A DNA stretch of 7,238 bases from JACDAV01 sp036556145 (lineage in GTDB: Bacteria; Chloroflexota; Limnocylindria; Limnocylindrales; CSP1-4): NCBI GenBank assembly GCA_036556145.1, contig DATBKB010000039.1, positions 1-7,238 of the forward strand, read 5' to 3'. Below the pieces are notes generated by a model, which had not been told where the DNA came from, did no database searches, and was given only the letters and a program-made list of their open reading frames with translations. The position numbers and the translations under genes are program-made. Position 1 is the first letter of the stretch. The number at the start of each line of letters is the position of its first letter. This document shows positions 1 through 5,526 of the stretch, in pieces.

Positions 1-20
1 CGTCGGCCGGCCGGCCGACG
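1..20. repeat. 20-bp perfect palindrome
   Basis: CGTCGGCCGGCCGGCCGACG is identical to its reverse complement over 20 bases. It lies inside the presumed 3' end of the upstream coding frame, directly before the start-codon hairpin. It may be only a by-product of GC-rich coding sequence, or it may extend the local RNA structure. No function is assigned. Confidence 0.5.
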
Positions 21-46
21 ACGACATGCGGCTTGCGGCCGCATGA
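2..46 (+). CDS. C-terminal tail of an upstream gene, probably the ABC transporter ATPase (partial)
   Basis: An open frame runs in from the left edge and ends at a TGA at 44-46, reading VGRPADDDMRLAAA. The stop overlaps the permease start in an ATGA junction (ATG at 43-45). Such overlaps are typical of operon partners, and NatB-type permeases are usually encoded directly after their ATP-binding protein, so the ATPase is the natural guess. The visible 14 residues carry no diagnostic motif, so the identity is inferred purely from context. The frame could in principle be open by chance in GC-rich DNA. Confidence 0.45.
   Translation, partial: VGRPADDDMRLAAA
25..45 (+). promoter_or_regulatory. Hairpin enclosing the permease start codon (possible translational coupling element)
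   Basis: CATGCGGC (25-32) and GCCGCATG (38-45) are perfect inverted repeats around the 5-nt loop TTGCG. The ATG of the permease is part of the 3' arm. No purine-rich ribosome site is present. In mRNA this stem would hide the initiation codon unless a ribosome finishing the upstream frame (stop at 44-46) opens it. The structure is seen directly; the regulatory role is inferred. Confidence 0.4.
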
Positions 47-1353
47 GCGAGGCGCCGCGCCGGAGCGACCCGCTGCTCCCGAACGCGATGATCGTCGCGC
101 GCCGCGAATACGCCGAGCGCGTCCGGACGCGGCTGTTCCACGTCTCGACGGTTCTGCTCGCGACGCTCGCGGTCATCGTCGCCTTCGTGCCGCTGATCAT
201 CCGCGTCGTCGACCAGGGGACGACGAGCCGCGTCGCGGTGGTCGCCGACTCGCCGGAGTTGTCGCGGCGGACGATCGCGGTTCTCGACAGCATCCTCAAC
301 GGCTCCCTGTCGGGCACCGACAGCCCGAACGCGCCGTTCGAGGTCTCGGCCGCGGATGACGAAGCGGCGACGCTGCAGGCGCTCGTCGAGGGACAGTACG
401 ACGCCGCGGTCGTGGCGATGCGGGGCGAGGCGGGTCGGCTGTCCTTCCGGTTCCACGTCGGCGACACGCTCGGCGACGACCGGCTGCAGCAGCTGTCGAT
501 CGGCGCGTTCGGCGTCGCGGTCCTCGACTACACCGCGAACAACCCGAACGGCGCGTTCCAGATGCCGGGCGTCGAGATGCTCCGGCAGGCGCAATACGGT
601 GAGGGCGGCGGCGGCGCGGCCGGTTACGCGGGCCGCCGGATCCTCGGCATCGTCTTCGTCTTCATCATCTTCCTGACGATCGTGATCTACGGCATGTGGG
701 TCGCGGCCGGCGTCGTCGCGGAGAAGGCGAGCCGGGTCATGGAGCTGATGATCAGCGCCGCCTCGGCGCGGCAGCTCGTCGTCGGCAAGGTCGTCGGGAT
801 CGGGCTCGCGGGGCTCACCCAGTACGCGACGATCCTCGTGGCGGCACTGTTCGCGCTCGTCGTCCAGGAGCGCGTCGGGGACGCGCTGCTCGGGCCGGCG
901 ACCGGGCTGACGCCGTCGTTCGCCGGGATCCATCCGGCGCTGTTGCTCGCGTACGGCCTCTACTTCGCGCTCGGCTTCACGCTGTATGCGCTCGTCTACG
1001 CCGCGGCGGGATCGCTCGTCAGCCGGGCGGAAGACCTCCAGGTGCTGGCCCTGCCGCTGAGCCTCGTCGCGATCGCGGGCTACCTGCTGTCGATTGCCGC
1101 GTTGAGCGGCGGCTCGTCGTGGATCGTCAAGACCGCGTCGTACGTGCCGTTCTGGAGCCCGTTCGTCATGCTGCCGCGGATGACGCTCGGCCGCGTCGGG
1201 CCGGCCGAAGTGGCGCTCTCGCTGGCGCTGCTCGTCTTCGCCATCGGCGTCACGTACGTCGTCGCGGTGCGGATCTACGCGGCCGGCGTGCTGCTCTACG
1301 GCCAGCGACCGGGCCTGCGAGCACTCGTGGCCGCCGCGCGGGGAGTGCGCTAG
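43..1353 (+). CDS. ABC-2 type transporter permease (NatB-like)
   Basis: This 436-residue protein is the membrane subunit of an ABC exporter; family members export Na+, drugs or other small substrates with a separate ATPase. A cytoplasmic N-terminus with the usual REYAERVRTRLF stretch (about residues 20-32) precedes a first membrane helix (about 33-54). A large extracytoplasmic domain (about 55-198) follows, and then a cluster of helices at roughly 200-224, 251-274, 299-323, 334-355 and 389-411. The segment EKASRVMELMISAASARQL (228-245), just after the second helix, is the cytosolic coupling signature typical of NatB/COG1668 permeases (EEKxSRxMExLLSSxxPxQL). The length is normal for the family and the gene looks intact. 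The ATG overlaps the TGA of the upstream frame, has no Shine-Dalgarno sequence and lies in a hairpin, so translation is probably coupled to the upstream gene. The substrate cannot be read from the sequence. Confidence 0.95.
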   Translation: MSEAPRRSDPLLPNAMIVARREYAERVRTRLFHVSTVLLATLAVIVAFVPLIIRVVDQGTTSRVAVVADSPELSRRTIAVLDSILNGSLSGTDSPNAPFEVSAADDEAATLQALVEGQYDAAVVAMRGEAGRLSFRFHVGDTLGDDRLQQLSIGAFGVAVLDYTANNPNGAFQMPGVEMLRQAQYGEGGGGAAGYAGRRILGIVFVFIIFLTIVIYGMWVAAGVVAEKASRVMELMISAASARQLVVGKVVGIGLAGLTQYATILVAALFALVVQERVGDALLGPATGLTPSFAGIHPALLLAYGLYFALGFTLYALVYAAAGSLVSRAEDLQVLALPLSLVAIAGYLLSIAALSGGSSWIVKTASYVPFWSPFVMLPRMTLGRVGPAEVALSLALLVFAIGVTYVVAVRIYAAGVLLYGQRPGLRALVAAARGVR

Positions 1354-1400
1354 CCACACTCTGCCGCAGGCCGGCGAGGGCCACGCACCATCCCGGACAG

Positions 1401-1571
1401 GCACCATCCCCGGTAGTGGTATTGGCCCTTGGGGCCGTGGGACCGGCCAGGCACCATCCCGGGTAGTGGTATTGGCGCTTGGGGCCGTGGGACCGGCCAC
1501 GCACCATCCCGGGTAGTGGTATTGGCCCTTGGGGCCGTGGGACCGGCCACGCACCATCCCGGGTAGTGGTA
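1401..1571. repeat. 50-bp tandem repeat, about 3.4 units
   Basis: Units begin at 1401, 1451, 1501 and 1551 with an exact 50-bp period; the fourth stops matching after 1571. The units differ by only a few bases: C/G at 1411, a C-to-G change at 1477, and a final G or C at 1450/1500. Each unit opens with GCACCATCCCGGGTAGTGGT, an imperfect palindrome, and then carries two short inverted repeats, GGCCC-TTG-GGGCC and CGTGG-GACCGG-CCACG (the second is broken in the first unit, which ends CCAG). A truncated extra copy of the opening motif precedes the array at 1385-1396. The array lies between the convergent ends of the permease (stop at 1353) and the ligase-like gene (stop at 1817). No coding function is apparent. 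Confidence 0.95.
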
Positions 1572-1575
1572 GTCA

Positions 1576-1594
1576 GCCGTGCCAAACCCACGGC
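1576..1594. repeat. Inverted repeat after the tandem array
   Basis: GCCGTG (1576-1581) and CACGGC (1589-1594) form a 6-bp stem around the loop CCAAACC. It follows immediately after the last partial 50-bp unit. It lacks a T-tract, so it is not a classical terminator. It may be part of the same structured intergenic element. Confidence 0.5.
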
Positions 1595-1600
1595 CGGTCA

Positions 1601-1620
1601 GGCACAACCCGGGGTGGTAC
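1601..1620. repeat. Diverged copy of the repeat opening motif
   Basis: The sequence here, GGCACAACCCGGGGTGGTAC, is a diverged version of the opening motif of the 50-bp units (GGCACCATCCCGGGTAGTGGTA). It sits about one 50-bp step after the previous copy (1551). The rest of the unit is not conserved here. Confidence 0.7.
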
Positions 1621-1668
1621 CCGACCGGCTGGGTGGGCTTGGGCACGTCTTCGAAGGGACCCCGACTC

Positions 1669-1770
1669 GCCGTCTCCCGGCTACCACTACCCGGGGTAGT
1701 ACGTGCCAGGTACACGGCCGGGGCGATCTGCGCCGCCTCGCGGCTACCACGACCCGGGGTGGCACGTTCC
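1669..1770. repeat. Two 39-bp imperfect copies of the same palindromic motif in opposite orientation
   Basis: Positions 1669-1707 and 1732-1770 align over 39 bases with a handful of mismatches and a 63-bp period. Each contains GGCTACCAC followed by (T/G)ACCCGGGGT. Read on the minus strand they end in CCCGGGTAGTGGTAGCC (first copy), matching the motif that opens the 50-bp units, so these two copies are inverted relative to the 1401-1571 array. The first contains ACTACCC-G-GGGTAGT, a perfect 7-bp inverted repeat. The remaining bases of the gap, up to the ligase-like stop at 1817, hold nothing I recognise. Confidence 0.85.
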
Positions 1771-1816
1771 GGCGTACCGGCCGCCCCCGATCGGCGGCTG
1801 GCCCGACGCCCGCCGC

Positions 1817-2569
1817 TCAGGCCGGCTCGTCCTCCTCGAGGAGCGGCAAGCGGCTGATCAGCGCCAGCACCGGCGCGTTCGCCGCGCCCGGAGCATCCGA
1901 ATCGGCCGGCAGCGCGCCATCGACCGATCCCGGTGCCTGCCGCGTCGCGATGTAGCGCCACAGCCGGCTCCGGATCCCGGGCAGGTACGGGCTCGTCCGC
2001 TGGCGGGCCATGACGCCGGCGATCCCCTGCGCGGCGACCGCGTCGAATAGCGCCCGGCCCTCCTCGGCGATCGCCGGCACAGCGACGACCTCGTCGCCCG
2101 GCCGCAGCACCCGACGCAGCAGCTCCCGCCGACGCGCGAGCGGCATGTTCAGCAGCGCTCGGCCGTCGAGGTGGAGCAGGTCGAACGCGAGGAACGCGAC
2201 CGGCCGGCCCGGACGCCCGGCGATCCGGGCGGCGAGCTGCTTCGGGTCCGCCCGGCCCTGGGCATCGACGACGACGAGCTCGCCGTCGAGGACCGCAGAC
2301 CGCGCGGCGACGCGGACGGCCAGGCCTGCGAGCTCCGTGAGCCGGCGGCCGACCTCGACGCCGTCGACGTCGACGAGGCGGACGTCGCCCGTCCCCGGTG
2401 CATCCGCCGGGCCGACGTACGCAAGCGCGCGGAGGCCGCCCCACGAGGGCTCGAAGAAGTGGTCGGCCGAATCGAAGGCCTCGGGCAGCGGTCGCGCGAG
2501 CATCGGCCGGAGCGAGTCGGGGAGCTTCGGGAGGGCGGCGTCGAGGCTCAGCGTGAGCTGGTCGGTCAC
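1817..2569 (-). CDS. Degenerate ATP-dependent DNA ligase-like adenylation domain (probable pseudo-enzyme)
   Basis: This 250-residue protein has the fold signatures of a LigD-type ATP-dependent DNA ligase adenylation domain. They are an N-terminal PMLARPLPEAFDSADHFFEP (22-41), motif III VLDGELVVVD (93-102) and motif IIIa FLAFDLLHLDG (126-136). Active ligases attach AMP to the lysine of motif I (KxDGxR). Here that segment reads SWGGLR (42-47), with serine (codon TCG at 2446-2444) in place of lysine and glycine for aspartate. Motif IV, normally EGxxxK, reads AGVMAR (184-189). Motif V, normally WLKIK, reads WRYIA (204-208). No OB-fold domain follows, only an acidic-ended tail. The frame is open throughout, so it does not look like a decayed pseudogene. 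The GTG start at 2569 is chosen because it lies 6 nt after a TACCAT -10 box and no ATG is in frame. It is divergent from the S9 peptidase gene. The function is unknown; ligation activity is unlikely. Confidence 0.85.
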   Translation of the reverse strand: MTDQLTLSLDAALPKLPDSLRPMLARPLPEAFDSADHFFEPSWGGLRALAYVGPADAPGTGDVRLVDVDGVEVGRRLTELAGLAVRVAARSAVLDGELVVVDAQGRADPKQLAARIAGRPGRPVAFLAFDLLHLDGRALLNMPLARRRELLRRVLRPGDEVVAVPAIAEEGRALFDAVAAQGIAGVMARQRTSPYLPGIRSRLWRYIATRQAPGSVDGALPADSDAPGAANAPVLALISRLPLLEEDEPA

Positions 2570-2575
2570 CGATCG

Positions 2576-2581
2576 ATGGTA
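2576..2581 (-). promoter_or_regulatory. Putative -10 box of the ligase-like gene (leaderless)
   Basis: On the minus strand TACCAT (TAnnnT) ends 6 nt before the GTG start at 2569, the spacing at which transcription would begin at or next to the start codon. No TTGACA-like -35 and no Shine-Dalgarno sequence are visible. Confidence 0.4.
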
Positions 2582-2586
2582 GCCGC

Positions 2587-2592
2587 TAGACT
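2587..2592 (+). promoter_or_regulatory. Putative -10 box of the S9 peptidase gene
   Basis: TAGACT matches TAnnnT and lies in the context GCTAGACTGCC (2585-2595), nearly identical to GCTAGGCTGCC at 7093-7103 before the helix-turn-helix gene. Transcription would start near 2599, giving a leader of about 50 nt before the ATG at 2648. No -35 element is recognisable. It lies only 5 bp from the opposing -10 box of the ligase-like gene. Confidence 0.4.
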
Positions 2593-2647
2593 GCCCCGCG
2601 TCCCCTTCGATCAGGCCGAGCGGCCCCTGCACGAGGCGCACCCACCG

Positions 2648-4768
2648 ATGCCCCGACCGCCCCGTCCCGAGGACCTGTCCCGCCTCCGCATCGCGACCAG
2701 CCCGCGGCTCTCGCCCGATGGCGAGCTGATCGCGTTCACGGTCCAGACGTCCGCGCCCGGCCAGGACGGGTACCGGCACGCGATCTGGCTCGTGCGTGCG
2801 GACGGCTCCGCTCCGGCCCGGCAGATCACGATCGGCTCGAAGAACGACACGGCGCCGCGCTTCTCGCCGGACGGTCGGACCCTCGCGTTCCTGTCGGACC
2901 GCCGGCTCGCCGTCGAGGACGATCCCGACGCGCGGAAGGACGCGAAGGACCGCGAGGACGGCACGCAGGTCCACCTCCTCCCGCTGGACGGCGGCGAGGC
3001 ACGGCGCCTGACGAACCTCCCGCGCGGCGTCGACGGCCTCGACTGGTCGCCGGACGGACGCTGGCTCGTCGTCACGTCGAGCTCGCGCGGCGCGGACCGG
3101 AAGGAGGACGCCCGACTTCGCGGCAAGAACGGCCAGCGGCCGCCGGGCAGCCCACCCGAGTCCGACTATCGCTACATCGACCGGCTCAACTACATGCTCA
3201 ACGGCGCGGGCTTCATCTACGACCAGGTGGCCCATCTCTGGCTCGTCGACGCCGAGACGGGCGAGGCGCGCCGCCTGACCGACGGGCCGACGCCCGAGGA
3301 AGGCGCCGCGTGGTCGCCGGACGGCAAGCGAATCGCCTTTGCGGCCAACCGCCGCGCGGACCACGACCTGAAGTTCCGCGGCGACCTGTTCACGATCGAG
3401 GTCGCGTCCGGCAAGCTGACCCGGATCAGCGGCGGCAACGACGGCATCTTCGGGTCGCCGACGTGGCTCCCGGACGGCAAGACGATCGCCGCCCTCGGTG
3501 GGCGGATGCCGGCGAACCTCTACCGGTTCGACATCTGGCTGTTCGCCGCGAACGGCTCGGATGCCGGCCCGGACGGTGGCCGCAATCTGTCCGACCGGCA
3601 CGACATCATGCCGGGCTCGACGCTCAACAGCGACGTCACGGTCGGCGAGCCGCCGCGACTCGTCGCCTCCGCGGACGGTGCGTGGCTGACGTTCGCCGCG
3701 CCCAACGAGGGTCGCTACGAGCTCTGGCGGATCGGGACGCGCGACGGTCGGCTCGAGCGCCTGACCGACGGACGGCACTACATCTCGTCGTTCGACCAGG
3801 TGCCGGTGGGGCGCCGGACGAGGATCGCGGCGCTGCGTTCGTCGCCGACCGAGCCGCCGGACGTCTACGTCCTCGACCTGCCGGATCGCGATGGTGGCGG
3901 CCTGCGCCGCGTCACGGAGCTCAACCGCGAGGTTCTCGACGACGTCACGTTGCGCGAGCCCGTCGAGCGCTGGGTCGAGGTCGACGGCCGGCGGATCCAG
4001 GGCTGGCTCATCCCGGCTGGGTCCGGCCGCCAGCCGGTCGTGACCGAGATCCACGGCGGCCCGCACACGCTCTACGGCTGGTCGCCGTTCTGGGAGTTCC
4101 AGGTCCTCGCGGCGAGCGGCATGAGCGTCTTTTACTCGAACCCGCGCGGCTCGGAGGGCTACGGCCGCGACTTCAACGAGGCGAACCTCCGCGACTGGGG
4201 CGACGGCCCGATGGCCGACGTCCTCGCCGGCGTCGACGCGCTCGTCGCCGACCGGCTCGCCGACCCGAAGCGGCTCGGCGTCACGGGTGGCTCGTACGGT
4301 GGCTACCTGACGAACTGGATCGTCAGCCACGACGACCGCTTCGCCGCGGCGGTCACGTGCCGCAGCGTCAGCGACATGGCGATGCTGTTCCTCACCGGCG
4401 ACATCAGCGGCGGCGAGTGGGCGCAGTACGAGTTCGGCGTGGTGCCCTGGAAGGACCCCGACTACTTCCGCGAGATCTCGCCGCTGACGTACGCGCACCG
4501 GATCCGGACGCCGCTGCTCATCCAGCACAGTGAGCGCGACCTGCGGACGACGATCGGCCAGGCCGAGGCGCTCTTCACGGTCGTCCGCTCGCACCGCCGG
4601 CCGGTGCGGCTCATGCGCGTCCCCGACGAGACGCACGAGCTCACGCGCTCCGGCACGCCGTTCCGGCGCGTCGAGAACCTCGTCCAGGTGCGCGACTGGT
4701 TCCGCCACTACCTCGTCGAGCGGAAGAAGGGGCTTCCGCCGCTGCCGAAGGTTCGCGCCGGGCGCTGA
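2648..4768 (+). CDS. S9 family serine peptidase (acylaminoacyl-peptidase/dipeptidyl-peptidase type)
   Basis: This 706-residue cytoplasmic peptidase would cleave short peptides or N-terminal residues. The N-terminal half is a beta-propeller with recurring SPDG motifs: LSPDGELIAF near residue 21, then FSPDGRTLAFLSDR, WSPDGRWLVV, WSPDGKRIAFAANR and WLPDGKTIAAL. The C-terminal half is an alpha/beta-hydrolase with the HGGP loop at 469-472. The nucleophile is Ser549 in GGSYGG, the acid is probably Asp631 in HSERDLRTT, and the histidine is His663 in DETHEL. All three triad positions and the length agree with S9B/S9C enzymes. No signal peptide is present. The ATG at 2648 is the first usable start after the -10 box, and its MPRPPRPEDLSRLR N-terminus resembles other family members. 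The Shine-Dalgarno sequence is weak (GAGG near 2632). The substrate specificity cannot be deduced. It is divergent from the ligase-like gene and convergent with the cupredoxins. Confidence 0.96.
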   Translation: MPRPPRPEDLSRLRIATSPRLSPDGELIAFTVQTSAPGQDGYRHAIWLVRADGSAPARQITIGSKNDTAPRFSPDGRTLAFLSDRRLAVEDDPDARKDAKDREDGTQVHLLPLDGGEARRLTNLPRGVDGLDWSPDGRWLVVTSSSRGADRKEDARLRGKNGQRPPGSPPESDYRYIDRLNYMLNGAGFIYDQVAHLWLVDAETGEARRLTDGPTPEEGAAWSPDGKRIAFAANRRADHDLKFRGDLFTIEVASGKLTRISGGNDGIFGSPTWLPDGKTIAALGGRMPANLYRFDIWLFAANGSDAGPDGGRNLSDRHDIMPGSTLNSDVTVGEPPRLVASADGAWLTFAAPNEGRYELWRIGTRDGRLERLTDGRHYISSFDQVPVGRRTRIAALRSSPTEPPDVYVLDLPDRDGGGLRRVTELNREVLDDVTLREPVERWVEVDGRRIQGWLIPAGSGRQPVVTEIHGGPHTLYGWSPFWEFQVLAASGMSVFYSNPRGSEGYGRDFNEANLRDWGDGPMADVLAGVDALVADRLADPKRLGVTGGSYGGYLTNWIVSHDDRFAAAVTCRSVSDMAMLFLTGDISGGEWAQYEFGVVPWKDPDYFREISPLTYAHRIRTPLLIQHSERDLRTTIGQAEALFTVVRSHRRPVRLMRVPDETHELTRSGTPFRRVENLVQVRDWFRHYLVERKKGLPPLPKVRAGR

Positions 4769-4780
4769 AGCTACGACCGG

Positions 4781-4822
4781 CGCGGCGGCGCGCTTGCGTG
4801 TCGCCCCGGAGCCGCCGCCGCG
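4781..4822. terminator. GC-rich stem in the convergent gap (possible bidirectional terminator)
   Basis: CGCGGCGGC (4781-4789) and GCCGCCGCG (4814-4822) can form a 9-bp stem with a 24-nt loop, 12 bases after the peptidase stop and before the end of the convergent cupredoxin gene (4887). No T-tract follows on either strand, so intrinsic termination is uncertain, and GC triplet runs make chance pairing likely. The rest of the 118-bp gap holds a small GTTTG-G-CAAAC inverted repeat near 4833 and nothing else recognised. Confidence 0.25.
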
Positions 4823-4886
4823 GCATCACCATGTTTGGCAAACGGGCCACATCGCGGTGTGCGCGCGTGGCTCCGCTTCGGCCCGG

Positions 4887-5351
4887 TCAGCGGCGCGCGG
4901 CATGCCTCCGGGCCAGCAGGAACCCGCTACACGCCACCGCGAGAATCGCCGGCAGCGCCAACGACGGCGCCGTGCTCATGGCATTGCCACCGAACGCCGC
5001 CGCGTCGGTCGGTGGAGTCGTGCCCGTCGCGCCCTGGACGACGACCGTGCCGGTCATCGTCGGGTGGATCGTGCAGTGGTAGGGGAACGTCCCCGCGGTG
5101 TCGAACGTGACCGAGTCCGAGCTGCCGTTCGAGATCGAGCCGGTGTTGAACGAGCCGTCGTTCGCGGTCGCGGTGTGGGGAGCCTGGTCCGAGTTCGTCC
5201 ACGTGACCGTGTCGCCGACGTTCACCGTGACGGTGGACGGGCTGAACGAGAAGTCGGCGATCGAGACGGCCGCGTCGGCGGCCCGGACCGCGGTCGCGCT
5301 CAGGACGAGCGCCAGGACCGAGAGCGCAACGATCCGACGGGACACGGGCAT
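4887..5351 (-). CDS. Secreted, membrane-anchored cupredoxin (amicyanin/plastocyanin-like blue copper protein)
   Basis: This protein of up to 154 residues probably binds one copper atom outside the membrane and carries electrons, or buffers copper. It has a signal peptide (about 1-25, RRIVALSVLALVLSATAVRA) and a cupredoxin domain (about 27-106). The likely ligands are His59 (APHTAT), Cys93, His96 and Met99 (YHCTIHPTM), with the CxxHxxM spacing of amicyanin. A Gly/Thr/Pro-rich linker precedes a C-terminal hydrophobic helix (about 130-147) ending in basic RRHAARR, which should anchor the domain to the outer face of the membrane. A strong AAGGGAGGG (minus strand, 5360-5352) abuts the ATG. A GTG two codons later (5345) is better spaced, so the true start may be Val3. 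No clear promoter lies directly upstream, so it is probably transcribed with the cupredoxin gene at 5522-5989. The redox partner is unknown. Confidence 0.93.
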   Translation of the reverse strand: MPVSRRIVALSVLALVLSATAVRAADAAVSIADFSFSPSTVTVNVGDTVTWTNSDQAPHTATANDGSFNTGSISNGSSDSVTFDTAGTFPYHCTIHPTMTGTVVVQGATGTTPPTDAAAFGGNAMSTAPSLALPAILAVACSGFLLARRHAARR

Positions 5352-5360
5352 CCCTCCCTT
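5352..5360 (-). promoter_or_regulatory. Shine-Dalgarno sequence that questions the start of the downstream cupredoxin
   Basis: On the minus strand AAGGGAGGG directly touches the ATG (5351), too close for normal initiation. The GTG at 5345-5343 lies about 7 nt after GGAGG, which is the usual spacing. Initiation at the GTG would remove only Met-Pro and leave the signal peptide intact. Confidence 0.55.
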
Positions 5361-5379
5361 CGCGGGGCCGCGGGCGGGC

Positions 5380-5405
5380 CCTCGCCGGTCGGTACGTCGG
5401 CGAGG
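5380..5405. repeat. 8-bp GC hairpin between the two cupredoxin genes
   Basis: CCTCGCCG (5380-5387) and CGGCGAGG (5398-5405) are perfect inverted repeats around a 10-nt loop. The hairpin lies between the 16-bp tandem array and the Shine-Dalgarno sequence of the downstream cupredoxin. It could stabilise or attenuate the transcript between the genes, or be an operator. No T-tract is present. Confidence 0.5.
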
Positions 5406-5430
5406 CCGCGATCGGTTCCTGGCCGGCCGG

Positions 5431-5526
5431 CGGCGGGGAGGGCTAGCGGCGGGGAGGGCTAGCGGCGAGGAGGGCTAGCGGCGGCGAGGGCTAGCGGCGC
5501 GGAGGCCTGGCGGCGGAGAGGCTACC
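5431..5526. repeat. 16-bp tandem repeat, six units, at the 3' end of a cupredoxin gene
   Basis: The units start at 5431, 5447, 5463, 5479, 5495 and 5511. The first two are identical (CGGCGGGGAGGGCTAG) and the units become more divergent towards 5526. The last unit contains the stop codon (5524-5522) of the upstream cupredoxin, read on the minus strand. Four units carry CTAG, so the minus strand has TAG in all three frames downstream of the gene. Part of the array could pair weakly, but I see no hairpin in it. Confidence 0.93.

Noticed and set aside
1401..1571. CRISPR array
   Set aside because: The whole 50-bp unit is conserved, so there are no unique spacers between constant repeats. No cas gene is present.
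1354..1816. Protein-coding gene in the repeat region
   Set aside because: Open frames here only translate the 50-bp repeat in different frames (YHYPGW-type repeats), have no recognised domain, and lack credible starts.
1817..2569. Bacterial NHEJ (Ku/LigD) locus
   Set aside because: No Ku, polymerase or phosphoesterase domain is present, and the ligase-like domain lacks its catalytic lysine.
2171..2647. N-terminal extension of the S9 peptidase upstream of 2648
   Set aside because: The added residues have no family similarity, overlap the ligase-like gene in antisense, and lie mostly upstream of the probable promoter.
1817..4708. 963-codon open frame on the minus strand, antisense to the S9 peptidase
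   Set aside because: Only its last 250 codons match a protein family. The rest is low-complexity Arg/Ala/Val-rich sequence opposite an intact peptidase gene, an artefact of GC-rich codon use.
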